Source: Apostichopus japonicus
Taxonomy: Eukaryota; Echinodermata; Holothuroidea; Aspidochirotida; Stichopodidae
Assembly: GCF_037975245.1 (NCBI RefSeq)
Contig: NC_092574.1
Location: forward strand, 5,202,713 to 5,266,712
DNA length: 64,000 nucleotides
Direction of reading: 5' to 3'
How positions within the stretch are numbered: the first letter of the stretch is position 1; the number at the start of each line of letters is the position of its first letter. Positions 35,865 to 46,090 of the stretch are shown one piece after another. The position numbers and the translations under genes are program-made. The notes under the pieces were generated by a model, which was not told where the DNA came from, did not search any database, and worked only from the letters and a program-made list of their open reading frames with translations.

Positions 35865-36035
35865 CAATATTTCATTGCCAAAATAAATTATATAACGTCT
35901 CTTCCACTCTTTTGCAAAAAGTACACAAAGGGCCATCAATTAAGTTCATGAGAAATAAAAGTCTATATCCCTAGTATTCGGTGAATAAACGAAATTAAAC
36001 ATATTGGAGTTTTGCTTCCCGAACCGAATATGGCC
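35865..36035 (-). pseudogene. L1/Tx1-like LINE C-terminal fragment downstream of gene 4
   Basis: The minus strand reads a CTFCKRVEET-type cysteine knuckle (CxxC then ET), typical of the C-terminal domain of L1-like ORF2 proteins, but cut down to about 170 bp. Homologous pieces lie at 44935 and 58380. Confidence 0.55.
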
Positions 36036-36350
36036 CACCATCCCTGCCTACCAGGACAACTTTCACTGCAACCAAATAAGTTTCTGTACTTTTGCCTAGC
36101 GTACCCTAATAAAAGTAAGAAACGACAACTTTCTGAGGGTCTAAACTTTCACACGCATGAACACTTTAGCCTTAACCTGTAATTGGTCTTGATTGTGACT
36201 CTTGGGGTAAGGTTAACAGAGCCGTTTCGGAAAGAAAGAATGACATACCTTCCTTTATCACTTTGACAAAGGGAATGAAATGGACGTTACTTTGACCTGT
36301 ACAATAGATTAAGTTCAATCGCCTCCAACATTAAAGAAAGAAAGAAAGAC
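36036..36350. repeat. Duplicated 3'-flank segment below gene 4
   Basis: Partly duplicates the 3'-flank block at 36360-36540 (AACCTGT, TTGATTGTGACT, GCCGTTTCGG, AAAGAAAG). The same segment occurs reverse-complemented at 57905-58206 below gene 6. Confidence 0.6.
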
Positions 36351-36418
36351 AGAAAGATGAAAGAAAGAAACATGAACACTTTAGCCTTAGTTAACCTGTC
36401 ATTGGACTTGATTGTGAC

Positions 36419-36446
36419 TAGAGACCCAATAGTAGGAGAGTCTCTA
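36419..36446 (-). promoter_or_regulatory. Stem-loop in the 3' flank of gene 4, one mismatch
   Basis: TAGAGACCC / GAGTCTCTA: one stem position is mismatched. The element is missing from the 3' flanks of genes 5 and 6. Confidence 0.3.
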
Positions 36447-36783
36447 ATTGTGACTATTAGGGTAAGGTAAACAGAGCCGAAAGAAAGAAAACCATAACTT
36501 CCTCTGTTACTTTGACAAGGGGAATGAAATGGAAAGAAAGAAAGACTAAACAAACGCCTTTTCATATTATGCAACTCGTCTAAAATAGTGCACCTTGACG
36601 ATTGAACTTATATCGTTGGCTTATTTTGATCATATACATTTGATTGTACAATGACTGGAAGTTACTAAAGAACAACAATCACAAATTTATGGAACATCAC
36701 CATGCAACAATTGAGGAGGAGGATTATTTTCTGATTCCCGGATTGCGACCCAACCTATGAGAAGTGATAGTCCGTGGGTGTGG

Positions 36784-36795
36784 GGGGGGGGGGTG
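36784..36795. repeat. Poly(G) tract near gene 4
   Basis: G homopolymer run in the 3' flank, absent from paralogous units; its length is likely to be unstable or poorly sequenced. Confidence 0.6.
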
Positions 36796-36959
36796 GAATA
36801 GCCAAACAATTGGGCAGCAGAGGTGCAGTAATCTTCCTGCTACTTCATTTATCATTTAGAAAAGGTATTTTAAAAGTCACCGATATTGTCTGATTTAAGT
36901 ATAGAACATTCGTTATAGTTAAGTATATTCTCCAAGTGCTTAGGTAACTCAATCGATAC

Positions 36960-38369
36960 CTAATCATTCAATCCAATCTCTGCTACCCTGCTACGAAGGT
37001 TCTGTGCCATGATATCGCCATCGTCTAGTGTTTCATAATATTGTTGTAAATATTCTTTGGCCTTCCTTGCAAATTCAGCAGTTTTACAATAAGCAGAAAT
37101 AGCTACATTTTTCGTTATTTCAAGTGCTGTCTCTATCACATCTTCATATGCCTTTGCGACATTTTCATTAACTTGATATCTATTAACAATAAACAAGCTA
37201 GCAGCGCGTCGAAATTGAGCTTCGATCAAATTATACGGAGAGCCTTTGTACTCCTCAATCATACCGTTGAACATTGCCTGTGACTCCTCATTACGTCGCG
37301 CCTTACACAACGCAATCGCTTTGCTTATTTTACCTTGAAAGTGAGAAGGTTCTAGTTCAAGACATTTATCAATATATTCCATTTCCTGTCTTTTATATTC
37401 GTTCTTATCATTCCGGTCTCTGGCATCGGCTGATAAATATCGGTACACCATCGATAACTGTAGAAACAACTCGGATCGTGGTTGATGAAGCTCTTCTCCT
37501 CTACCAAAGACATCAATGGCTCTTTCATAATCACGCAAACCACGATAAAAACAACCTTTCTTTATGATAAGTTCACATGTATTTGCGTCAAGGTTGACCA
37601 TGAGATCTTTGGCCTCATCGGCTCGATCTGGGATTCTCAGCAAAACCTTAGCTAGGTCACATTGTGCCGACTTGTTTCTTGGTTCCAAGTCAATCGCTTT
37701 CTCGTAGCACTGAATCTCATCATGGATGCCATCATACGGTTCACTGAAGCTGTTTGAGCACAGACGAGCCTGTCGACCAATAACTGATCCAAGAGCTTGA
37801 TACCACGAAGATTTAGTCTTGATGGTCTTTAGTGCTTGCTGATATCTTCGTTCGGCTTCCTTGCATTTATTCGGTCCAAGTCTTGTAAAAGCAAAAGCAG
37901 CAGTAGCGTCTATGAAGGCTTGAAGTCTGTCTTGAGAGAGCTTATCTCGATGTCTACTCCAGCTTTCTTCTAATTCTGCGAGAAGTCTCAATCGTCTGTC
38001 CTCATTCTGGTTTCCCTCGTGGATAGTTTCCAGAACCCACAACCTGTTTGCAGTTACAATGATGATGTAAGCCTGACGTTCATCGTCGTCTGTTACTCTC
38101 ATGGCTTCTCTCTCCGCTTCCACGAAGAATTCTTCTGCTTTCTGAGAGTTGATTTGCACCCCTTCAAAGTTAGAGACCTCAAGATAACCTCTGAAAAGCA
38201 GCATATCACAGGCTGTCTCCGTCCATTCTATCTCATTTCGGGTTTCCAATTCACTATCGAGTCTGTTTGCTATACCCTTTAAATCTAACATAATGTTCTG
38301 ATCAAGTTTCCAATTGAAATGACAAGGAACCTTCTTCCACCAATCGGGTATAGGATGACAACCGGCCAT
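36960..38369 (-). CDS. IFIT-like TPR protein, gene 4
   Basis: Intact frame of 469 residues, usable as the reference copy. CHFNWKLD is at residues 16-23; TPR-like helix pairs are at about 154-187, 215-246, 266-294, 298-345, 345-374 and 381-418; the C-terminus is GLND. Length and order of helices match vertebrate IFITs, which are usually about 470-490 residues. The upstream ATG present in genes 1-3 is ATT here, which is the best evidence that MAGCH (38369) is the true start of the coding exon. The 3' flank carries the family stem-loop with one stem mismatch, AATAAA at 35534, and further down a LINE fragment. No signal peptide or membrane segment is visible, consistent with a cytosolic protein. 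The antiviral role is inferred from the family. Confidence 0.87.
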   Translation of the reverse strand: MAGCHPIPDWWKKVPCHFNWKLDQNIMLDLKGIANRLDSELETRNEIEWTETACDMLLFRGYLEVSNFEGVQINSQKAEEFFVEAEREAMRVTDDDERQAYIIIVTANRLWVLETIHEGNQNEDRRLRLLAELEESWSRHRDKLSQDRLQAFIDATAAFAFTRLGPNKCKEAERRYQQALKTIKTKSSWYQALGSVIGRQARLCSNSFSEPYDGIHDEIQCYEKAIDLEPRNKSAQCDLAKVLLRIPDRADEAKDLMVNLDANTCELIIKKGCFYRGLRDYERAIDVFGRGEELHQPRSELFLQLSMVYRYLSADARDRNDKNEYKRQEMEYIDKCLELEPSHFQGKISKAIALCKARRNEESQAMFNGMIEEYKGSPYNLIEAQFRRAASLFIVNRYQVNENVAKAYEDVIETALEITKNVAISAYCKTAEFARKAKEYLQQYYETLDDGDIMAQNLRSRVAEIGLND

Positions 38370-38377
38370 TGTAGAAT

Positions 38378-38392
38378 CTATAGAAGAACAAT
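38378..38392 (-). other. 3' splice-acceptor-like tract, gene 4
   Basis: Minus strand TTGTTCTTCTATAG, 8 nt before the ATG at 38369. The frame upstream has no ATG in this copy, which supports an exon boundary here. Confidence 0.45.
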
Positions 38393-38408
38393 GTGATAAA
38401 CAATACAC

Positions 38409-40790
38409 TGGAATATTTTATGTAAACAAACTTGTGAGGTCCTTGCGATTATGAATGAAAGCATATATCTTATCGGTTTATCTACTGAGCATAAATGTAT
38501 AACAGAGATATGCAGTGGCGTAGCTAGAGAGAGGGGAGGGTGCAGGGGTTGAGTCCCACACAGAATTTTCGGGGACGACAAAACCAAGTGGCGAAGGAAA
38601 CATAAGTAGCTATGATATATGCTTTACGGTATATGCTACTTGTTCTTTTAGCACGTCGTGATCTGCTTTTCCTCAGGTTTGCCTCATTAGCCATACTAAG
38701 CATAAATGAGATTTCTTAGAGAAGTTAGCTCTGATTCAGTATGGCACTGGAATGTCGTCTTCAACATATAATAAATTTCCGTTTGGGTCACTGTGATATG
38801 AGATACCTGGGTATACCTACTCACAGATACTATTTTGTAATTGTAAATATGTTACATTTTTAATATATTAAGTTCCGTAGCCACTAGGAGCATTGAAACA
38901 CATGCATTATTCCCTCCCTCTCCCGCAACGTTGCATAAAATGAATTATAGCATCATTTGACATCTAAACCTTCTTACCAAATACAACGATTCTGAAAGTG
39001 AAAGGGACAATTACGGACGCCAGTATATTTATTATCACTCTCCCTAAAACTTGATTACGTAATAGAAGGTAGAGTCCATATGGTGTCATGAAAAGTATAT
39101 GTCAATACAAGCGTTAAGTAAACTTAAATTGCCTGACTGGGAATGGCACCATTTTGCATAATGTTGATCCCCTTACCGAAATACAATGTTTTCAAAGAAA
39201 GGGGAAGCCCTTTCCTTAGACAACATTTGAAATTATTTATATTTTTGTTCTTATTTATGATTATCTTTTATTTTTATACTGAGATAATGGAATGAATCAT
39301 GTGACACAAACATAACCAGACAGCAAACCTGCAGTGTGTTTTCAATTATGCTATACATGTATAATCTTATATGAATGTAACACACTAGGTTGTAGCGTAT
39401 ATAGTCAGGATGACCAACATACTTCAATCCAAGTAGCACATCAAAAGCATTGACATATGACAAACAATATATTCACATTGGCAGATGAAGACCGAGATTG
39501 ATCTTTACCAAATGCACCTAGGCTTCTTCTACTCAAAGTGGTACACCTCCAAGAGGTACATTAAGCAGGCGCCTGGCGAATTTTAACCCCTGATCCCCAA
39601 GATTTTGCGTCTGATTTGCCTCTAAAACACCTAGGCGACAAACCAAGCGTAAGTTAATTTTCGTAAACGGCGCCTGGTCAATTCCAAAGATATCATACTA
39701 ATTATTTACAATTATATGGTCCCCTCCCGCTTATGTTCTCATTCTCATACTCTCTCCCAGTATCTTTTCTCTCATTGTTTGGGGGTAGGGGGATCGCCCC
39801 CCCCCCCTAGCTACGCGCTTGGAGATCCATATCCCGGAACACATATACACTTCTCTATGTTGGCATCGTTCAAATTAATCAATACCCTCCGCAATTGTTA
39901 AATACATGTAGAGTGAACTGTACTTTTGAATCTAAGTTGTTTATCTCATTCTTACGGCAGGGATTGTAGTAATGATAAAACACATTCATAAATAACTAAA
40001 TCAAAATGTTAAAAAAACTAACCTTATCTCCTTGTGATGGTCTTGTCTCGCCGATGTTAACTTGATTCTAATTGATCTTGCTAAGTCGGAGTTGCTTTTA
40101 AATTATCAACTTGCTATAAATACAACAGCTGGCGATTTTAAATTACATGTTTCGCAATAATAGGGTAATTCCAGGCAAAGAAAAAATACCGACCTTTAAA
40201 CTCTGCGCAGATATCTGTATGATTATAGATGACCTATTAATATCTATACTGCCTTCTCTGTCACGTCTGCTTAAAAGGTCGTTGTTCACAGCACCTCTTT
40301 TAAATATCATAGCACACGCACAAAAGTCATTACACTGGCAAATGCATACAAGTAAACTGATCCAAAAGATCATCTCAAAGTACCATCTCAAAGGGGAAAT
40401 CTCAAAGGGGGAGAGGAGACTCCCCTAAGACCCTCCCCAGGCCGGCTCCTCCTCCCTAAACTTCGCAAGATAATTACATTTCAGTTCGCTAACTTGAAGA
40501 TCTCGGCATTGCCATCACCACATATTTCATTTAATATATCAGGGAGATAACATTCTATATAGCTAAGGATATAATGTGTGAAATATAGAAGAATTTGGTG
40601 TTGTAAGGGAAATCCAGTGAAACAAGTAAAACAGAGAATGTGAAATCTCTATCGTATAAGGACATAGCTACAGTAATATAAAAATATAATGTATTGTGAT
40701 GTTAGTCCCTCCGTCTGTGAATATATACATTAAGATATTCGTTCTTTCTTTTTTTTCTATTTTTTTCTATTTTGGTTTCTTTAAGAAGTG
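38409..40790. other. Type A spacer upstream of gene 4
   Basis: Presumed promoter region: CAGTGGCG scrap at 38513, IRF-core-like site at 38776, then the usual type A order. It lacks the internal duplication found in units 2 and 3. No coding exon recognised. Confidence 0.45.
38776..38784 (-). promoter_or_regulatory. IRF-core-like site upstream of gene 4
   Basis: AAACGGAAA on the gene strand, 407 bp before the ATG. The flanking sequence is also conserved, so conservation of this motif may only reflect recent duplication. Confidence 0.22.
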
Positions 40791-40804
40791 GAGACTGTCA
40801 CCGT

Positions 40805-41505
40805 GACGACGCTCAATGATGTTGAACAAGATAGCCGGAGGACTTAACGCGTTTATTTGCACGCGCCATTTAGGTAGATACAATTTCAACCATTTATGCC
40901 ATAATTGGTTAGCCAGGTGCTGGACATGCATGCCTCCAGCGGCGACGGAAACGGTCAACGCTTTCGAACTTGCCCGGAGGAATGCTAGGGCCATGTCTCA
41001 ATAACAACAAATGGGTGGGAGTAATAGGCGTAGGGTCACGTGTTCGTCGCTGAGTTTTGTCAACGGACGACCATAAACAATGCTTTCGACTTCGCAAACA
41101 AAGTCCCCAAAATCTCATCTGCAAGTCTTACAGTACTAGGGAAGATAGCAGCCATGATTCTTTTAATTACACCCACCATATGCGTTCCTAGGCTCCCCCA
41201 TAGAAGAAGCAGTTGAGGGAATAAAACGCCAATCAAAATTCTCTTTTACTGCATATGCGTGTATAACCTTATGGGAGATGTCTCTCATGGCCCGTCTCAA
41301 CTCCGCCTCACCCGACAAAATTACTGCAATTATCTGAAAATAAGGTTTCTGGACACCATCTTCGTGCCACAAATCGCATGAATACATTCAAGAAGGACTC
41401 AATACTAATGAGTCCAACTTCTCTATATGGACAGCCCTGACTGTTAAACAAGTGAACAAACAGCCATAACGTTTGACTTCGGAACGGCCGAATTTCACGT
41501 AATAT
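40805..41505 (-). pseudogene. BEL/Pao-type integrase fragment, copy 4
   Basis: Minus strand: AELRRAMRDISHK, TPTHLLLLRHG and KWLKLYLPKW are visible in different frames. Small deletions (for example around 41040 and 41170) break it further than in copy 1. Confidence 0.7.
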
Positions 41506-41973
41506 AACCCAAACACATCAATGCCGACGTCTTGAGATAATTTCAAATTTTATATCTACTTCGACTATTCATACTGATGTTTCTGGGATGTTTGTGGGAA
41601 CAAAATTATTTGGGAGGGCCTCCGACCTGTCCCTCCAAGGAATGGGAAGTTCGACAGGACCACGTGTGCAAATAAACGGGTTAAAACCCCGACTACCTTG
41701 TTCAGCATCATTGAGCGTCGTCTCGGTGACAGTGTAAAAATCGTTGCCGGGCAAACTAACCGCACGACAAACTGCGATATACATGGGCTTACAGTGGCTC
41801 TCTGGGGTTTACTGCGCCTTTCTGGGGTTAACGGCGGCTTTAAACTACTTAGGATTTTTGCAATGAGACCACATACGACGCCACTCTGAACCAGGAGAGG
41901 AGTGAAGCATTTGTAACATATATATTACGTAAGTACGCATCGATTACGTAAGTATGCAAAACAAGGAGGCGGG

Positions 41974-41981
41974 TATAAAAG
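41974..41981 (+). promoter_or_regulatory. TATA box inside BEL-derived element, copy 4
   Basis: TATAAAAG on the plus strand in the same context as copy 1, pointing toward the 3' end of gene 5. Confidence 0.33.
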
Positions 41982-42206
41982 GTCACACCCTTAAAACCAT
42001 TGGACGAGGGCAGCATTGACCTTTGCCCGACCTCGACCAAGCGGAAATTTCCCTTTAACCACGCTAAGGAAAATAATACACGTCGGCAACGATGACAGAG
42101 ACAGTCTTTATATATAATAGGTAGAGAATTCACATATTACTGAAAGACTATAACAGTGGTTAGTTTAGTCTTTGGCAGATCTTCCACACATATCAGCCTT
42201 CTGAAC

Positions 42207-42243
42207 ACCCCACCCCACCCCCACCCCCACCCCCACCCCCACC
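42207..42243. repeat. CCCCCA minisatellite
   Basis: About five repeats of CCCCCA; the aligned position in the other units has only short C-rich sequence, so this is a local expansion. Confidence 0.8.
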
Positions 42244-43010
42244 TCACCCTCCCTGCCCCAGTGATCAATCAAGAGCAAAACATGAAATTGTGTTATATCA
42301 GTAACATAAATAATTTTCACAGAAATTGTTGGATTTCGTCATTTCTGAACATTTCTGGATATATGAAGTTAAAGGTCATGCATGTTGTTACTGTTTGTTA
42401 ATGTCTATTACTCCATAAAACTATGATTGAAGATCAACACAGCCAGTTTGTCCTGACCAGAGGATCTCTGTAGTAATATGCCTACATACATGTAAGACAC
42501 TGGACAGTCAAATATCTCTATATATTAAATATATATGTAAGGGTAATACGTCACTGACTCATACATACATTTTATAGCTATGACATTCACAACGAGACAC
42601 TCACATCGTGAGCTGTCAGCACCCTAGGTCAATCGTTGAACTGAATTTCGACAACGGGAGTTTCCAGCTTTGTTAAAATAGGAGAGCTTCAAACAACGCA
42701 TGAATTGCACGGTTTACTGAGCTTAAGTTATTTCTCCACCGTTAAACAAACTATTTAATCTATTTAAAGTCATCACATCAAGTATGACAATGGATTTTAA
42801 TCTTTACCTTTGTTTCATTTTGATAATTGGTAAATATAGGTTTGAACGAAATGTTGCTATGTGAACAAACACTATATTACGATGTATTCAGAATTTCTTA
42901 TCTTTTCATCTGTCGAAAATAGAGTGTTGTGCCCATCGCAACATACAAGGACTCAATCATTGTTGGAATAAGTCAATTACGTCACTCACTGAGTCCAGTT
43001 TTGTCTACCT

Positions 43011-43210
43011 TGACTCGAGTTAGAACGAAAAATGACAAGACTTTACCGCGACTCAAAACGAAACTGGCATGATTTGACTCTGACTCGACCATGGCACTTG
43101 ACCGAAGTAAGACAAAGACTGGAGTCACAGCAATAAGGGACTCGAGTCAACGGAAGAGACTCGAGTCACATGTAGCAATAAGGAACTCGCGTCAATGGAA
43201 GAGACTCGAG
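43011..43210. repeat. GACTCGAGTC palindrome array, unit 4
   Basis: Same palindrome family as at 25905, in a spacer that otherwise looks type A on its left; it marks a recombination junction. Confidence 0.6.
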
Positions 43211-44934
43211 TATTCTTTGAAGAGAACAAGAGAAGCCAGTGACGCTATACGTACTCAACGGAAAATGTTATTAATTATACGTTCAATACGAAGTGATTTA
43301 TGCTTTCTTACCCTGAACAGGTGAGGGCAAAATGCATAAAGTAGCCAATTTGCAATATGCACATGCATGAAGACATCTGAATTACCCCACTTCACTTTCA
43401 AAACTTCAAAATTAATGTTAAGTGTTTCCTAAATTTTCTCAAAATCAGTAAATCAAGTCTGCTAACCGTTTGTTCTATTTCCACAATCGTGAACTTTTTC
43501 TGTGAAATTGTTAAGTACATTATCAAAAGCACAAGTCTGTTAATGTTTCTTATTGAATCGACAGTTGGATTTCATGCATGTAAAAATTGCCCATACATAC
43601 TTATGCAATGTATTATTGCATATTTTAGTGTGAACTAAAGTTCGAGAAGCTATTTAAAGATTATATTTTCACAAAATTAATTTATTTTTATTCTAGCCAG
43701 TGATAGTTTTACTATTTTCTACATTTTCACGCTGGATGACCTCTTAGTGTGATTGTTGAAATACATCAGAGTCTGTTGTTCTGCTTAGTTGGTTTCAATG
43801 ATAAGCGTAAGTAAGTAAAAGAAGCCTATTGTTTTTTTTTTGGAGGTAAAGGTCATCAATAGGATATTATTACTGTATATTTAATCTTTACGTAGATACT
43901 GTATTATATATATTTGTACATTTTTCTTTTCTCCAAGGGAGTCTCCTACCTTGTTAAGTCTTTTCAGACTTTATAGGAGATTTCCTTTCCCATTGTACAC
44001 AATTGGCGATAAAAAAAAATAAAATAATAAATAGGAGGCTGTTGGCAATTAGAATTTACCTTATGGGCTTCCGTAGAATCAAATAACATTTCGCGAACGA
44101 AGTCTAATAAGCTTCAGCATTTCGATAAGGTGCCTACTTTAGCTAATCATTTTTCAGTTACACTGAAAAGAAGTTGCTCGCCAAATCAATTAATGCAATT
44201 CCATATCAAAGACAATTTTCCATGGGCCATATAAATCGTTACAGTAACGTTTTATCTAGGTGCATTTCAGGCTATAAATAAAACTATTAATATGAATGAC
44301 TTTTAGTCCCCAATCTTTCAATTGATAAATAATTAAAGGCCTCTTCACTTTATCAGGAATACCTCCCAAAGTAAATCGGAAGTAATGCTATCGAGCTCTT
44401 TAATAATCTATATGGATGGTTTGGCAAAACCAAGAAAGGGAGAACATATTGGGAAAGAGCAAACGTTTAGACTATGATATTTCGACCAATCGGGGTCAGG
44501 TCTCTACCAGACTAAAACCGGGGACAGTTTTTCAGTCTTGACAGTTTAGGTTGGTAGTTCAAACGAAAAAGGTTGTCTCTATGTTGTGTAAAAGAAACTC
44601 CCAACATATTTACAGGACCAAGTGTGACATTCAAAGCTAGATCATTATTACACATAGGGGATTATTCATATGCGGACTCAAGTGCATCATACTACACTTA
44701 GAAATATTGATAGCAAGCACAGAGGCTGATCAAAAATCATCCTGAACACTAAGGGTGTCCTCTAAGGAATCTCTACTGCCAAATAAACAAATAAGTAAAC
44801 AAATAAATAAGATAAGTATCACCGCTTTTTATTGTCCAATTGATCTTTTGTAAAAGAAAAACCTTGACCATATATACTTTTTATATATGAACTTAAGCAG
44901 AGATATATTAACAAACAAACGAAGAAACAATATG

Positions 44935-45905
44935 ACATTGCCAAAATAAATGGTCTAACGTCTCATCCTCTCTTTTGCAAAAGTACATAAAGAGCTCTCA
45001 ACTATGTTCAGAAGAAAAAAGAGTCTATTCGTCCCTACTATCCGGTGAATAAAATGAAATTAAACATAACGAACTTTTGCTTCCCAAACCGAATACCATC
45101 ATTTGAAAATTGATATGTTGAGGACCACACTTTGTCGTCAAAATGAAGGGAAGCGTTCCATGTTGCAACTGCTTTTGGATTGCTCTAAAATTGCAAATAT
45201 AAATAATGTGAAACACATTTATGCCTTCACGACTGATAGGGTTTACACTAATATGACGGTTAAATTTATCCTGCTTATTTCCCCAGATAAACATAAAATA
45301 CTCCTATCCAGGTTACGAACAAAATAATCGGGAGGGTTTGGGAGAACCAAAAGAAAAACCAGAAAACAAATTTGGAAAGGGCAATAGTGTTTACGATGAC
45401 GCTTTGACCAACAAATGTGAGGTCCCTAGTGGGCCACAAATTAAGCACCCGCTTAAGGCGAGAAAGCTTGGGAGAAATGGTCTTCGCGATTAGTTGTGAA
45501 ACAAACTCCTAACATGTTGAGAGCCATGGGACCAGGTAACTACATAATCGTCGACGAAGGCGGGATCACTATCAACATATAGGTCTTACTTATTGGGAAA
45601 AGAGTTGATTTATCATAATCAACTTTCATATATGAGACATTATGAAATTCCTCAAGAATACGTACAGATTCCCTAAAAGAACCGACATTTCTATCTATAA
45701 AGAGAGTGGTATCATCAGTGCACTGCAAAGTTTAACCTCACAATTAGAGATACTGATACCCGAACACTATTGTTATGGAGGAGGGTCTGCGCAAAGACCA
45801 GAAAAAGATAGGGACTGAGTGGACATCCCTGTCTCACTCCTCTTCCCAAATTAAAGTTACCAGAAGAATAACCATTATTGTAAACACAGCTGGCACTGTT
45901 TTGAT
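44935..45905 (-). pseudogene. L1/Tx1-like LINE reverse-transcriptase fragment downstream of gene 5
   Basis: The minus strand reads in order: GRGVRQGCPLSPYLFL (45800-45850), CTDDTTLF (the YADD box with Tyr-Ala changed to Cys-Thr, about 45705-45728), LEEFHNVS and KSTLFPIS, then FIWGNKQDKFNRH (about 45250-45294) and YSPDSRDE near 45025, with a degraded cysteine knuckle to 44940. Several frame changes; the 5' end of the LINE is absent, as with typical 5'-truncated insertions. Same strand as the IFIT-like genes. Confidence 0.8.
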
Positions 45906-46090
45906 GAAATGTTTTTTTTCAGTCGGGGATCTTAGAATGAAAACACGATGACATTAAAAACAGAAATTGAATGGACGTCACCATTGGTATGTGGATTATT
46001 TCAAAAGTCAGTGATATTGTCCGATGTGAGTATAGAACATACGGTGTAGTTAAGAATATTCTCCAAGTACTTAGGTCACTCAATCGATAG

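Larger units (their letters stand above)
40796..42097. mobile_element. Rearranged BEL/Pao-derived element, copy 4
   Basis: Same ends and GAGAC duplications (40791-40795 and 42098-42102). Resembles copy 1 rather than copies 2 and 3 (for example GGCGGGTATAAAAGG and ACCATTGGACGAGGG). Confidence 0.72.
42103..44930. other. Mixed spacer between BEL copy 4 and the LINE fragment
   Basis: Type A up to about 42980, then switches to a GACTCGAGTC array and type B-like sequence (43215-43790), then about 1.1 kb (43800-44930) with no match elsewhere in the window and no gene. A T10 run occurs near 43832. Confidence 0.45.
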
